From NCBI RefSeq assembly GCF_006175985.1, contig NZ_SRSH01000014.1, positions 62,001 to 126,000 of the forward strand: 64,000 nucleotides of DNA, read 5' to 3'. Under the pieces are notes generated by a model, which was not told the DNA's origin, ran no database searches, and saw only the letters and a program-made list of their open reading frames with translations. The translations under genes and the position numbers were made by a program. The first letter of the stretch is position 1. Each line of letters opens with the position of its first letter. Source of the DNA: Methylotetracoccus oryzae (GTDB taxonomy: Bacteria; Pseudomonadota; Gammaproteobacteria; Methylococcales; Methylococcaceae). This document shows, one piece after another, positions 37,573-46,936 of this stretch.

Positions 37573-38348
37573 GCTTCAAGCGACTGCGTGCGCACTCGAA
37601 AGGCTCTTAGCCCCACAAAAAAAATTCCAATGGTTACCATCACCACGTAGAAACTGCCTACCGTATACGGCATGGGATAGTTTTCAAAGAAACTCTGCCT
37701 CGACAACTCTACTATACGAAGCACCGGGTTCCATAAAAGAAAGTCCGCAACGGTTTTTGGCACAATGTAGAGAGGATGTATTATTCCAGAAAGAAAATAA
37801 AGTGGCATAAAGGCCAGACGGACGAAAATCCGCATCTCCGGGGCTATTCGGCACATCACATGAAGCAGGAGCCCTAAACCGAAGCCCAGCGGAATCACAC
37901 CTACCAAAAGGGCCATTAAGGCCAGCGGGTTGGCCGGGACAATATCGTAGCCCCACCACCCAAGAACAACCAAAATCGTCACGTATGACCATACTGCAAT
38001 TGTAAATTCGATGATGATACGAGACAAAAAAATGTCGAGAGGCTTCACTTGGCGATAGACCAGAACCCCCTTCTCAGTCCTAAATCCATCCATGGTACGC
38101 AGGGCTGTATTCTTGAAAAGAAGAAACGGAACCAACCCGACCAACAAAAACACCGGCACGTCAATGATTATCTGGCCACGATCCCTAATAAACCAGAAAA
38201 TAAGCATTATGCCAGTTAAATGCAATAGAGGCTCAACGAGAACACGTAAAACCCCTACCCGATGGCGGCCAAACCTGGACTTTAGCTCGCGGAGCAACAG
38301 CGCGGACAACACGGCCTTCTGAATCTGCCAGGAGGTTCTGTGTTGCAA
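37569..38348 (-). CDS. Polysaccharide export ABC permease (KpsM-like, ABC-2 type)
   Basis: ABC-2 membrane permease of 259 residues with six helices, matching KpsM. The N-terminal amphipathic part reads LLLRELKSRFGRHRVGVLRVLVEPLLHL, and MDGFRTEKGVLVYRQVKPLDIFLSRI is the typical cytoplasmic loop. The C-terminal helices include FMPLYFLSGIIHPLYIVPKTVADFLLWNP. It starts at TTG (38346-38348), supported by GAGGTG about eight bases upstream; no in-frame ATG is better placed. The stop overlaps the ATPase start by the ATGA quartet. It acts with the ATPase to move the lipid-linked polymer across the inner membrane. Confidence 0.85.
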   Translation of the reverse strand: MQHRTSWQIQKAVLSALLLRELKSRFGRHRVGVLRVLVEPLLHLTGIMLIFWFIRDRGQIIIDVPVFLLVGLVPFLLFKNTALRTMDGFRTEKGVLVYRQVKPLDIFLSRIIIEFTIAVWSYVTILVVLGWWGYDIVPANPLALMALLVGVIPLGFGLGLLLHVMCRIAPEMRIFVRLAFMPLYFLSGIIHPLYIVPKTVADFLLWNPVLRIVELSRQSFFENYPMPYTVGSFYVVMVTIGIFFVGLRAFRVRTQSLEA

Positions 38349-38531
38349 GCGGGCACCTCGTACCTAAAACAAATGATTGGCGTCGACCATTTCAGCTTCA
38401 GCGCGGCACTAATCTATCACCACCGGGCGACGCTTGTCAGCCCCAAGCGACGAAGCGCACCGCGAGCCGCCGCGCTGCTTCAACTCCAAGTTTTTCACCA
38501 ATGATCCTCGGCGAGGAGAGCTTGCCTAAGG

Positions 38532-39632
38532 TCAGATAAGCAGGTTCTGAACATCAGAGGCAAGCGCCGAGACCCTGGCGCGCGCATTCTGTCGCATTAA
38601 CCTGCGCCGTTCCGCGGAAGAGGCCAAATCGAGGATAGCAAGACGCCAAGAATCGATCTCGTTATCTACCAGGACCCCATCCGTTCCCTCGCGAACAAAA
38701 TTAGCGTAGGGATCTGTGTTGGCGTATATGCCAACCGCACCCAATCGGGTAATGTCATAGAACTTCGTGTGCGAGCGCCCACTATTGAACTTGCCATCGA
38801 CTAATGGAGCCAGTCCGATATCCAATTGCATTACCGAAAGCGACTCAACAAACGTTCGCCATGGCACTGGATGGAGGCAAAGAACTCTTGGGAATTCCTG
38901 AAATAGCTTGCGGATCTTCCCACCACCAAAAGTTACAAAAGTCAACTCAGCCGAACTCTCCTGCAAGGACTTGACAAGCTCTCTCAGCCAGACGAACTCC
39001 CTCCAATGCGAAGCCGTACCTGCATAGAAATAGGTAATCGGCTTCATACATTCTCTCTCGTTGACGATAGGTCGCGGATCAAGCACCGCAGATGCAGGTA
39101 ATCCATACCTCTCGGCAAGGTATATCGTAGACACCCAGATCCGACTGCAAAGCGATGAAAGCAGGCCGCGTTGCGCCTGGAATAACCGCAGAATCTTGTA
39201 CCGATACCTCAGGGGTAAGCCCGGAACCTGCTGTACCGATGCCAGATCGTCATCCAAGAAATAGGCTACACCGGTCAATCTGGGTTTTGCTCGCACCAAA
39301 TGCCGGCCCCAACTCGAAGTCAAATAGCGCACAATCACAACGAATGTCTGATCGGGTATCGTGACTGATTCGGGACGCGTGGCCTGCATATCCACGGTCT
39401 TGACTACCGCCGCATCTAGTGAAGCGACTCGCGGCTTGATGTAGTAATCCGTGCTCGGATTACTACCATATTCCAGGATGAGTACCGTTCGCGTCGGTAC
39501 CTGCTCGTAGTGTCCTCTCGGCCGGAAAAGCGGATCTGTGCCCAAGGAATCCTCCACGTTCGTCGGCGACCTGGGCCACCCGACACTGAACCGCCGGTGC
39601 CGCCATCCCACAAGACGCCCCTTAGCGTGCAC
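38532..39632 (-). CDS. Glycosyltransferase (GT4-like, GT-B fold)
   Basis: Protein of 366 residues from a GTG at 39632; the exact start is unclear and the first 45 or so residues look poorly conserved. Seen: RTVLILEYGSNPSTDYYIKPRVASL near 48-72, SRIWVSTIYLAERYG, a nucleotide-sugar-binding half with ITYFYAGTASHWREFVWLRELV near 198-219, VMQLDIGLAPLVDGKFNSGRSHTKFYDITRLGAVGIYAN (the acidic/loop region equivalent to the GT4 ExxxxxxxE area), and a C-terminal helix. It is the first gene of the - strand export operon, 183 bases before the permease gene. Donor and acceptor are unknown. Confidence 0.7.
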   Translation of the reverse strand: MHAKGRLVGWRHRRFSVGWPRSPTNVEDSLGTDPLFRPRGHYEQVPTRTVLILEYGSNPSTDYYIKPRVASLDAAVVKTVDMQATRPESVTIPDQTFVVIVRYLTSSWGRHLVRAKPRLTGVAYFLDDDLASVQQVPGLPLRYRYKILRLFQAQRGLLSSLCSRIWVSTIYLAERYGLPASAVLDPRPIVNERECMKPITYFYAGTASHWREFVWLRELVKSLQESSAELTFVTFGGGKIRKLFQEFPRVLCLHPVPWRTFVESLSVMQLDIGLAPLVDGKFNSGRSHTKFYDITRLGAVGIYANTDPYANFVREGTDGVLVDNEIDSWRLAILDLASSAERRRLMRQNARARVSALASDVQNLLI

Positions 39633-40231
39633 TCCCGGCTCGGCGTCTTCTTCAGGATTCTAACAGAAGCCATACAAGCCGAGTGGAATGATCGTTTGAG
39701 CCCCCTCTCGGCGGCTTGCGCTCGTTGATATGAAGGTGGTACGCCGCCCGTCGATCAGATTGTCGCCCGCCAGCCCGCAAGGTCCAAGGAGATTCGGCTC
39801 CAGAGCCCGAGGCGCCAAGCGCTGAGTCACAGGACCCGTCAGGCGGCCTTCGGCCCGCCTGACGCTACCGGGAACTTCGAAAAGAGGCGCCGGCATTCGA
39901 GCGTCCCTCTGGCGCAGTTTATCTGAAGATGGCTCAAAGGCCGGGAGTGGCGCATCGCAAAGAGCGCTCATGACACCTGCAGGTGGGACTGAGGTTTCAA
40001 TCGGCATTGGAAGGCAAGCGAAGACGGATCATCAGTAGCGTGTGTCAACGCAAAATTGGGGGAGCACCGGCTCCACCGGCTCAGTACCGCCCACTCGCTG
40101 CGGCGCCGAACCAGCGCATGCCGCAGCCAGAACCGATGTACCCGCCGAGCGCCAGGCGTAGCCGGGATGGGAGCCGCCGCTCAGCGGCAGGCGGAAACAG
40201 CGACGTCAGATGTCGCTCGTTTGTCCGCGTG
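39633..40231. other. Intergenic region between acetate kinase and polysaccharide locus
   Basis: About 600 bases with no supported gene. It separates the acetate kinase operon from the first polysaccharide gene, both on -, so it should hold the terminator of one and the promoter of the other. Visible structure: a ten-base perfect hairpin at 39837-39864 (listed separately) and a five-base stem with a three-base loop, GCCGC-TCA-GCGGC, at 40176-40188, about 45 bases past the acetate kinase stop. Confidence 0.4.
39837..39864. terminator. Strong hairpin with C(UUCG)G-type tip
   Basis: Perfect ten-base inverted repeat, CGTCAGGCGG at 39837-39846 and its complement at 39855-39864. Inside is a one-pair extension closing a TTCG tetraloop (CTTCGG at 39848-39853). 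The stability is high, but no T-run follows on either strand, so it may be a factor-dependent terminator, an mRNA-stabilising stem, or a recognition site. It lies 205 bases upstream of the glycosyltransferase start and 370 bases past the acetate kinase stop. Confidence 0.4.
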
Positions 40232-41470
40232 TCATGACGCGCTCGGCGCGACCACCCGCATCGCTTCCCGCGCGATTTGCAACTCCTCGTTGGTCCGGAC
40301 GACCAGGACCTTAACCGTCAGTTCGCTACGGCCGATTTCGAAGGCGCTGCCAGACACGGCATCGTTCCGTTGCACGTCGAGCCCGAGACCCAGAATGTCC
40401 AGTCCCTCGCAGATCTGAAGACGAATTGCCGGCGCGTTCTCGCCGACTCCTCCAGTGAACACCACTGCATCGAGCGATCCGAGCGCTGCGGCATAGGCAC
40501 CGATATACTTCTTCACGCGGTAACAATACAGGTCGATCGCCAGCCGAGCGTCTTCATCCCCGGCTTCGCTGCGCGCCAGCAGGTCGCGCATGTCATTCGA
40601 CCCGCATAAGCCGCGGAGTCCGGATTCGCGATTCAGCAGGCGATCAATGTCCTCCGGCCGTAGCTCCCGGACTTTCTGCATATAGAGTGCGATCGCGGGA
40701 TCCAGATCACCGCTACGCGTCCCCATGACCAGCCCTTCCAACGGCGTGAAACCCATGGAGGTATCGATGCAGCGGCCACCAGCGATGGCCGCTGCACTGG
40801 CACCGTTCCCCAGGTGTAGCGTGATCAGGTGCAGATCTTCGATCGGCCTTCCGAGGTAAACGGCCGCCTGTTCGGCAACATACTGGTGTGAGCTGCCATG
40901 GAAACCATACCGCCGGATGCCATCGCGTTCGTACCAATCCTCCGGAATGGCGTAGCGGTAGGCATGCGGGGGCATCGTCTGATGAAATGCCGTATCGAAG
41001 ACGGCCACCTGGGGAAGCGTGGGAAACCGCTCCCGACAGACCCGGATCCCAACCAGATTCGGTGGATTATGGAGCGGCGCGAGCGAACTGAGAGCGCGGA
41101 TCGACCCAATTACCGTCGGCGTGATCAGCGTCGGCGCGGAGAACGACTCACCGCCATGCACGACGCGATGACCAATGGCGACGAGTCCCTCGACGCCCTC
41201 GAAGCCCGGCGACGCACGCAACGCCATATCAATGTGATGGAACGCCTCACGATGATCTGCGGCATCGATCTCGGCTATGTGCGGCGCTTCGGAAGCGCCG
41301 GCCGAAGAGAGGTCCCGATGTTTGATCACCGGCGCCGTCTCGCCGATCCGCTCGACCACTCCCCCGGCAACAAATTCGCCTTGCGGCATCCGCAGCAACT
41401 GGTACTTGATCGACGAACTACCGCAGTTGATGACAAGCACCAAGCCATGATCACCGTCCGCGGTTCGCAT
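40232..41470 (-). CDS. ackA: Acetate kinase
   Basis: Converts acetyl phosphate and ADP to acetate and ATP. 412 residues from the ATG at 41470; the frame is open further upstream but the extra residues are unlike the family. Seen: the N-terminal phosphate loop VLVINCGSSSIKYQLL (Asn15), HRVVHGG, VAVFDTAFHQTMP with the catalytic Asp, RRYGFHGSSHQYV, LHLGNGASAAAI, GTRSGDLDP, and FTGGVGENA. All residues known to be needed are present. The start is 14 bases after the glycogen debranching enzyme gene, making it the last gene of a five-gene set that begins with phosphoketolase, whose acetyl-phosphate product it would use. Confidence 0.92.
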   Translation of the reverse strand: MRTADGDHGLVLVINCGSSSIKYQLLRMPQGEFVAGGVVERIGETAPVIKHRDLSSAGASEAPHIAEIDAADHREAFHHIDMALRASPGFEGVEGLVAIGHRVVHGGESFSAPTLITPTVIGSIRALSSLAPLHNPPNLVGIRVCRERFPTLPQVAVFDTAFHQTMPPHAYRYAIPEDWYERDGIRRYGFHGSSHQYVAEQAAVYLGRPIEDLHLITLHLGNGASAAAIAGGRCIDTSMGFTPLEGLVMGTRSGDLDPAIALYMQKVRELRPEDIDRLLNRESGLRGLCGSNDMRDLLARSEAGDEDARLAIDLYCYRVKKYIGAYAAALGSLDAVVFTGGVGENAPAIRLQICEGLDILGLGLDVQRNDAVSGSAFEIGRSELTVKVLVVRTNEELQIAREAMRVVAPSAS

Positions 41471-41484
41471 CGTTCCGGACTCGT

Positions 41485-43590
41485 TCAACGGGCCTCCAGC
41501 ACGACCACACTGCGGGGCCCGGCCGGATATACTGCCCTGCGGTAAGGCTTTTGGACGGAAGGTTCCAAGATGTCGTCCGGAGAATCCCGCGCCGTGTCGA
41601 CGGCAAGATGCCAAACTCGCCCGAGGATGACCGGCAACTCGACGTCGCGCTGAGCCTCACACATGTTGAAGATGATGTGCAGATCTTCTTCCTGCTCCCC
41701 AATTCCCGCCAGGGTATAGGCCAGCAGCCGGGCCGTGGGATCGGCCCAGGCCGGCTCCTGGAGACGCGTGCCGTGCCAGGCTACGTCAGGGACATCACGA
41801 CCGGCCACCGGCTTACCGGTCAGAAAGCTGTTTCGCGTCAAACTGCGATGACGCCGCCGCAGCCGTATGATCTGCTTCACGAAGCGCAGCATACCCGGCT
41901 CCCTCGTGACGCGCTGCCAGTCGAACCAGGACAACTCATTATCCTGACACCAGCCGTTATTGTTGCCTTTCTGGCTGCGCAGCACCTCATCACCCGACAG
42001 CAACATCGGCACGCCGAGGCTCAGCATCAGGATGCCAATGAAATTCCTCGCTTGCCGGTGACGTAGCGACACGATTTCCGGATCTTCCGTATCGCCCTCA
42101 ATACCGCAGTTCCAGCTGAGGTTATGCTCACAGCCATCCCGATTGTCTTCACCGTTGGCGAGGTTGTGTTTGCCGTTGTAGCTAACCAGATCGTACAGGG
42201 TGAAGCCATCGTGGCAGGTCACGAAGTTGATACCGCTGACCGGCGGTCTCAAGTCATCGGCATACAAGTCGCTGCTGCCGCTGACGCAGCTCGCCACATC
42301 GCCGATCAAACCCGGATCACCCCGCACGAAGCGGCGAATCACGTCCCGATAACGACCGTTCCATTCCGCCCAGCGCATCCCAGGAAACGAACCGACATGA
42401 TAGAGACCGGAGGCATCCCAGGCCTCGGCGATCAGCGGCACATCGGCCAGTAGCCGCGAGAAGGCGATGCTCCATGGCAATGGCGGATTCGCCATCGGCA
42501 CTCCGTCCTCGCCGCGCGTGAACACGCTGGCAAGGTCGAAACGGAATCCATCGACGTGCATTTCCTCGACCCAGTACTCCAGGCAGCGGACGATGTACCA
42601 GGTGACCAGCGGGTGGTTGCAGTTGACCGTGTTACCACACCCCGTGTAGTCGCGGTAACGGCTCCGGTCTTCAGCATCGAGGTGATAGAACAGTTCGTTG
42701 GCCAGTCCTTTGAAGTTGATGGTCGGACCGTCGGCTCCACCCTCCGCCGTGTGATTGAACACGACGTCAAGGATCACGCCGATCCCGGCCTTGTGCAGCT
42801 CGCGGACGAGGAGCTTGAACTCGGACGGGTGAGTACCGAGTTCCGGGGTTACGCAATAGCGCGGATGCGGGCTATAGAAGCTGTGGGTACTGTAGCCCCA
42901 AAAATTGCGCAGGCCGCGCGCGAGCACATTCGGCGGCGCATCCTGTTCGTCGAACGCCATGACGGGCAGCAGTTCGACGTGGGTGATGCCAAGCTCCTGC
43001 AGATAGGGAATTTTTTCGATGAGTCCGGCAAAGGTTCCGGGATGTTGCACTCCCGAAGACGGGTGCCGCGTCAGCGCGCCGACGTGGACTTCGTAGATGA
43101 CCGCGCCTTCGAGGGTACCACCGCGACGTTGATCCCCTTGCCAGTCGAACGAGCGGTCCGCGACGACGGCCCGCATGGAGGTGCGGCTCTCGTCCTCCGG
43201 ATCCTGGGCTCGGAGGCGGTCCCAGAGCACATCGGTCACGGCCTCGGCAGCTGGGCTCAGGAGTTCCTTTCTGGGGTTGAAGCGCCGCCCGGTCGCGGCG
43301 GTGTCGTTGGGACCATGCACACGCCACGTGTAAAACGTACCAACTGGCAGTGCCTCGACGAACACATGCCACAAAAAAAAGGTCCGGTGCTCGCCTGGAT
43401 TCAACGGGACGATCTGAAACGGCTCCAGATCACCCGCGGCCCGATACAAGAGCAGCTCGACCGCGCTTGCATAGCGACTGAACAGACAGAAATTGACACC
43501 CTGCTCTTTGCACAGGGTGCCAATAGACTCCGGACTCCCCTTGGCAATGCGGTAGTGACCCCCGCTCGAGACTGACCGCTTGGCCACCAC
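41485..43590 (-). CDS. glgX: Glycogen debranching enzyme (GlgX, isoamylase family GH13)
   Basis: Hydrolyses alpha-1,6 branches of glycogen after phosphorylase trimming. 701 residues. An N-terminal CBM48 domain (about 20-120, NFCLFSRYASAVELLLY) precedes the GH13 barrel. The catalytic Asp nucleophile is D352 in GFRFDLASV and the acid/base Glu is E389 in PLIAEAWDASG. The third Asp is in NFVTCHDGFTLYDLVSYNGKHN. The last barrel helices and a C-terminal beta domain end YPAGPRSVVVLEAR. The GTG start at 43590 has AGGGGG upstream. It lies between glycogen phosphorylase and acetate kinase genes on the same strand. Confidence 0.92.
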   Translation of the reverse strand: MVAKRSVSSGGHYRIAKGSPESIGTLCKEQGVNFCLFSRYASAVELLLYRAAGDLEPFQIVPLNPGEHRTFFLWHVFVEALPVGTFYTWRVHGPNDTAATGRRFNPRKELLSPAAEAVTDVLWDRLRAQDPEDESRTSMRAVVADRSFDWQGDQRRGGTLEGAVIYEVHVGALTRHPSSGVQHPGTFAGLIEKIPYLQELGITHVELLPVMAFDEQDAPPNVLARGLRNFWGYSTHSFYSPHPRYCVTPELGTHPSEFKLLVRELHKAGIGVILDVVFNHTAEGGADGPTINFKGLANELFYHLDAEDRSRYRDYTGCGNTVNCNHPLVTWYIVRCLEYWVEEMHVDGFRFDLASVFTRGEDGVPMANPPLPWSIAFSRLLADVPLIAEAWDASGLYHVGSFPGMRWAEWNGRYRDVIRRFVRGDPGLIGDVASCVSGSSDLYADDLRPPVSGINFVTCHDGFTLYDLVSYNGKHNLANGEDNRDGCEHNLSWNCGIEGDTEDPEIVSLRHRQARNFIGILMLSLGVPMLLSGDEVLRSQKGNNNGWCQDNELSWFDWQRVTREPGMLRFVKQIIRLRRRHRSLTRNSFLTGKPVAGRDVPDVAWHGTRLQEPAWADPTARLLAYTLAGIGEQEEDLHIIFNMCEAQRDVELPVILGRVWHLAVDTARDSPDDILEPSVQKPYRRAVYPAGPRSVVVLEAR

Positions 43591-43673
43591 CCGTCATCCC
43601 CCTTCCATCGTAACCGGACCGAAAATCTGCTCTGGCCCGGGGTAAAACTGCTTACCGTCGAAGCACACCACGG

Positions 43674-46166
43674 CTACGATTGTACCCCGATCTGCCGCCC
43701 CAGCGGCTGGATCTGCCAGATCCGGTCGGCGTATTCCCGAATCGCCCGGTCCGAGGAGAACTTGCCCATGCGGGCAACGTTCAGGATCGACATGCGCGTC
43801 CAGTGGGCCGGGTCGCGGAAGGCGTGGTCGACCTGCTGCTGGCAGTCGACATAAGCGCGGTAGTCGGCCAGCAGCAGATAGTCGTCATGCTGCAGCAGAT
43901 GGTCCGTCAGCGGCCGGAACAACTGGGTGTCGCCGTGCGAAAAGTGGCCGCTGTTGATCAGGTCGATTACGCCCTTGAGTTCGGGGTCACCGTGGTAGTA
44001 GTCCATCGGGTTGTAGCCGGAGGCCTTGAGCTGCTGCACTTGCTCGGCGGTCAGACCGAACAGGAAGAAGTTTTCGGCACCGACTTCCTCCCGGATCTCG
44101 ACATTGGCGCCATCCAGCGTGCCGATGGTCAGCGCACCGTTCATCGAGAACTTCATGTTGCCGGTCCCGGAAGCCTCCTTGCCGGCGGTGGAAATCTGTT
44201 CCGACAGATCGGCCGCCGGGTAGATGTTCTGGGCGTGCTTGACGTTGTAATCGGGCAGGAACACGACCTTGATCCGGCCCTGGACCTCCGGATCGGTATT
44301 GACGACCTCGGCGACCGAATTGATCAGCTTGATAATCAGTTTGGCCATGTAATAGCCGGGCGCGGCCTTGCCGCCGAACAGGAAGGTGCGGGGCATCATC
44401 GACACCTGACCGTCATGCTTGAGCCGCTGATACAGCGTGATGATGTTCAGGACATTCAGGTGTTGACGCTTGTATTCGTGGAGGCGCTTGACCTGGATGT
44501 CGAACAGCGAGGCGGGGTCGACCGTCACGCCGGTGCGCGCCTGGATGATCCGGGCCAGGCGCTTCTTGTTGTCCTGCTTGACGCTCCGCCACGCCTCTTG
44601 CAATGCCGCGTCGCCGGCGTGGCCTTCGAGCTCACGCAGCCGGCTCATGTCGGTCAGCCAGCCGGTGCCGATGGTGTCATCGATCAGGCGCGCCAGACCG
44701 GGATTGCTGAGCGCGACGAAGCGCCGCGGTGTCACGCCATTCGTCACGTTCGTGAACCGGCCGGGGTCCATCTGATGGAAATCGCTGAACAGTTGTGACT
44801 TGACCAGTGCCGAGTGCAACTCGGCGACACCGTTTACGGCGTGGCTGCCAACGACCGCCAGATTGGCCATGCGGATGTATCTCTCGCCGGATTCGTCGAT
44901 GATCGACAGGCGCGCGACCTTGCCCTCATCGCCGGGATAGCGCTGCCGGACCTCGTCCAGGAACCGCCGGTTGACCTCAAGGATGATCTCGGCATGACGG
45001 GGCAGCACCGAGGAAAACAACGCTAAAGGCCATTTTTCGAGTGCCTCCGGCAGCAGCGTGTGATTGGTATAAGAGATTGCCTGCCGGGTGATGCTCCAGG
45101 CGTCATCCCATTCGAACTCGTGCTTATCGACCAACTGCCGCATCAGCTCGGCGACGGCGACGGATGGGTGAGTGTCGTTCAACTGGATCCGGTGCATCTC
45201 GTGGAAGCGTTCCAGCGGCAGCCCCCGCCGCTGACATAGACGGATCATGTCCTTGATGGAGCAGCAGACGAAGAAATACTGCTGTTCCAGTCGCAGCCGC
45301 TTGCCCTCGAACAACTCATCGTTCGGGTAAAGTACTTTCGAGATGGTCTCCGACGCGATCTTGTCTTCAACCGCACCGTAATAATCGCCGCGATTGAAGT
45401 CCGAGAAATCGAACGACTGAGCGGCTTCGGCACTCCACAGACGTAGCAAGGCGCAGGTGCCGACACGGTAGCCGAGTATCGGCGTGTCGTAGGGGATTCC
45501 GACGACGACCCGCCCCGGCACCCAACGCACCCGATACGCACCCTTGTCACCGGTATAGGATTCGGTGTGCCCGCCGAGTTTGACGACTTGGGCAAACTCC
45601 GGCCGTGCGATCTCCCAGACATTGCCGTGGCGCAGCCACTTATCGGTGGTCTCACATTGCCATCCGTCCCGAATGACCTGATCGAAAATGCCGAATTCAT
45701 AGCGAATGCCGTAACCCGTTGCCGGATAGCCTAGCGTCGCGAGCGAATCCAGATAGCAGGCGGCCAGTCGGCCCAGGCCACCATTCCCGAGACCGGGTTC
45801 TTCCTCCAACCCGATCAACCCATCCAGTTCGATGCCGAGACCCGCCATGGCGGCGCGGGCGTCTTCAGTGATACCAAGATTGAGCAGGGTGTTACCCAGA
45901 TGGGGCCCGACCAGGAACTCGGCCGACAGATAGGCGACGTCCCGAATCCCGGTACGGTTTTGCAATTCGACTTGCTTGACCCAGCGTTGCATCAGCCGGT
46001 CGCGGACCGATAGTGCCAAGGCCTGGTAGCGCTGCTCGGCCGAGGACAGTTCCAGCGGACGCCCCAGAACGTAGTGAAGATTGTCCTGAAACGCCGCGCT
46101 GAGGCGTTCCGCACTCAGTCCGGTGCGGATGTGTTCCACGCCCGGAGAATCCCATTCATCCGCCAT
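43674..46166 (-). CDS. glgP: Glycogen phosphorylase
   Basis: PLP-dependent phosphorolysis of glycogen to glucose 1-phosphate. 830 residues from the ATG at 46166 (GGAG seven bases upstream); codons above this are unlike the family. Seen: the N-terminal RNLHYVLGRP-like stretch (NLHYVLGRPLELSS), AYLSAEFLVGPHLGNTLLNLG, GLGNGGLGRLAACYLDSLATL, QLNDTHPSVAVAELMRQLVD, DIQVKRLHEYKRQHLNVLNII, and the cofactor lysine region KEASGTGNMKFSMNGALTIGTLDGANVEI. The residues used in catalysis and PLP binding all appear intact. It starts about 90 bases downstream of the phosphatase gene. Confidence 0.95.
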   Translation of the reverse strand: MADEWDSPGVEHIRTGLSAERLSAAFQDNLHYVLGRPLELSSAEQRYQALALSVRDRLMQRWVKQVELQNRTGIRDVAYLSAEFLVGPHLGNTLLNLGITEDARAAMAGLGIELDGLIGLEEEPGLGNGGLGRLAACYLDSLATLGYPATGYGIRYEFGIFDQVIRDGWQCETTDKWLRHGNVWEIARPEFAQVVKLGGHTESYTGDKGAYRVRWVPGRVVVGIPYDTPILGYRVGTCALLRLWSAEAAQSFDFSDFNRGDYYGAVEDKIASETISKVLYPNDELFEGKRLRLEQQYFFVCCSIKDMIRLCQRRGLPLERFHEMHRIQLNDTHPSVAVAELMRQLVDKHEFEWDDAWSITRQAISYTNHTLLPEALEKWPLALFSSVLPRHAEIILEVNRRFLDEVRQRYPGDEGKVARLSIIDESGERYIRMANLAVVGSHAVNGVAELHSALVKSQLFSDFHQMDPGRFTNVTNGVTPRRFVALSNPGLARLIDDTIGTGWLTDMSRLRELEGHAGDAALQEAWRSVKQDNKKRLARIIQARTGVTVDPASLFDIQVKRLHEYKRQHLNVLNIITLYQRLKHDGQVSMMPRTFLFGGKAAPGYYMAKLIIKLINSVAEVVNTDPEVQGRIKVVFLPDYNVKHAQNIYPAADLSEQISTAGKEASGTGNMKFSMNGALTIGTLDGANVEIREEVGAENFFLFGLTAEQVQQLKASGYNPMDYYHGDPELKGVIDLINSGHFSHGDTQLFRPLTDHLLQHDDYLLLADYRAYVDCQQQVDHAFRDPAHWTRMSILNVARMGKFSSDRAIREYADRIWQIQPLGRQIGVQS

Positions 46167-46257
46167 TACTGTACTCCGTGCGCCTTGCACCAGGACGTCG
46201 TCCGCCTCGCCCAGCATGTCCGGTCAAACCAATCGGCCCTCGACCACCGAGGCCACG

Positions 46258-46896
46258 TCAGGAGCCGGGGCGATGCCGCAGCTCCTCACGCAGATGCGAG
46301 CGGTCCCCCAGCCGCGCGAGGCGTGGGCCGTTGTCATGAAACTCCATGACCGCCAGCGAGGCGACGGAAATGCCGATTCGGTCCCGATAGCCGCCGATAT
46401 CGATCCCCAGCAACGCACAGGTCAGGATGCGGATCGTCGCCTTGTGGGACACCACCAAAACATCCCCACTCGTGTGCTCTTGCTGGATTTCATCGAGAAC
46501 GGCAAGTGCACGCCGCGCGACGTCGATGCCGCGCTCACCGCCGGTTGGCGCATTCCAGCCCGCATCGGCCAGCCACCGAACGTAATCCAGCGGATGCTCG
46601 CGGTTGACCTGATCCGGCGACTTGCCTTCCCAGTCGCCGAAATCCAGTTCTCGCAAACCGTCGCGCAATTGCATGTCAACGCCGGCGAGCTCGCACAGCG
46701 GGCGAGCCGTCATGCGCGTCCGCAGCATCGGACTCACATAGATCGCCTCGAAGGGATGATCGCGATACGCCTGAGCGAAATCCTTGGCCATCTCATGGCC
46801 GATCGGCGTCAGATCAGGGTCCATGCGGCCGCAGTAACCCCCGTTGAAGCTGGCTTCGGTTTCGCCATGTCTCAGCAGATACAGGTTCAGACTCAT
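46258..46896 (-). CDS. Histidine phosphatase family protein (phosphoglycerate mutase-like)
   Basis: Protein of 212 residues. The catalytic motif LLRHGET (residues 7-13) has the phosphorylated His; YVSPMLRTRMTARPLCE near 53-69 holds the Arg, ELDFGDWEGKSPDQV the Glu, and VVSHKATIRIL near 145 the second His. GAGGGGATGAT precedes the ATG. It lies between the phosphoketolase and glycogen phosphorylase genes, so it probably dephosphorylates a sugar phosphate or related intermediate of this module; it could also be a broad-range phosphatase. It is not a dPGM by length. Confidence 0.85.
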   Translation of the reverse strand: MSLNLYLLRHGETEASFNGGYCGRMDPDLTPIGHEMAKDFAQAYRDHPFEAIYVSPMLRTRMTARPLCELAGVDMQLRDGLRELDFGDWEGKSPDQVNREHPLDYVRWLADAGWNAPTGGERGIDVARRALAVLDEIQQEHTSGDVLVVSHKATIRILTCALLGIDIGGYRDRIGISVASLAVMEFHDNGPRLARLGDRSHLREELRHRPGS

Positions 46897-46936
46897 ATCA
46901 TCCCCTCATGCAGCACGTAAAAAAAACCGGTATTGC

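Noticed and set aside
43680-44798. + strand ORF of 372 codons opposite glycogen phosphorylase
   Set aside because: Shadow of the PLP domain coding region; no recognisable family.
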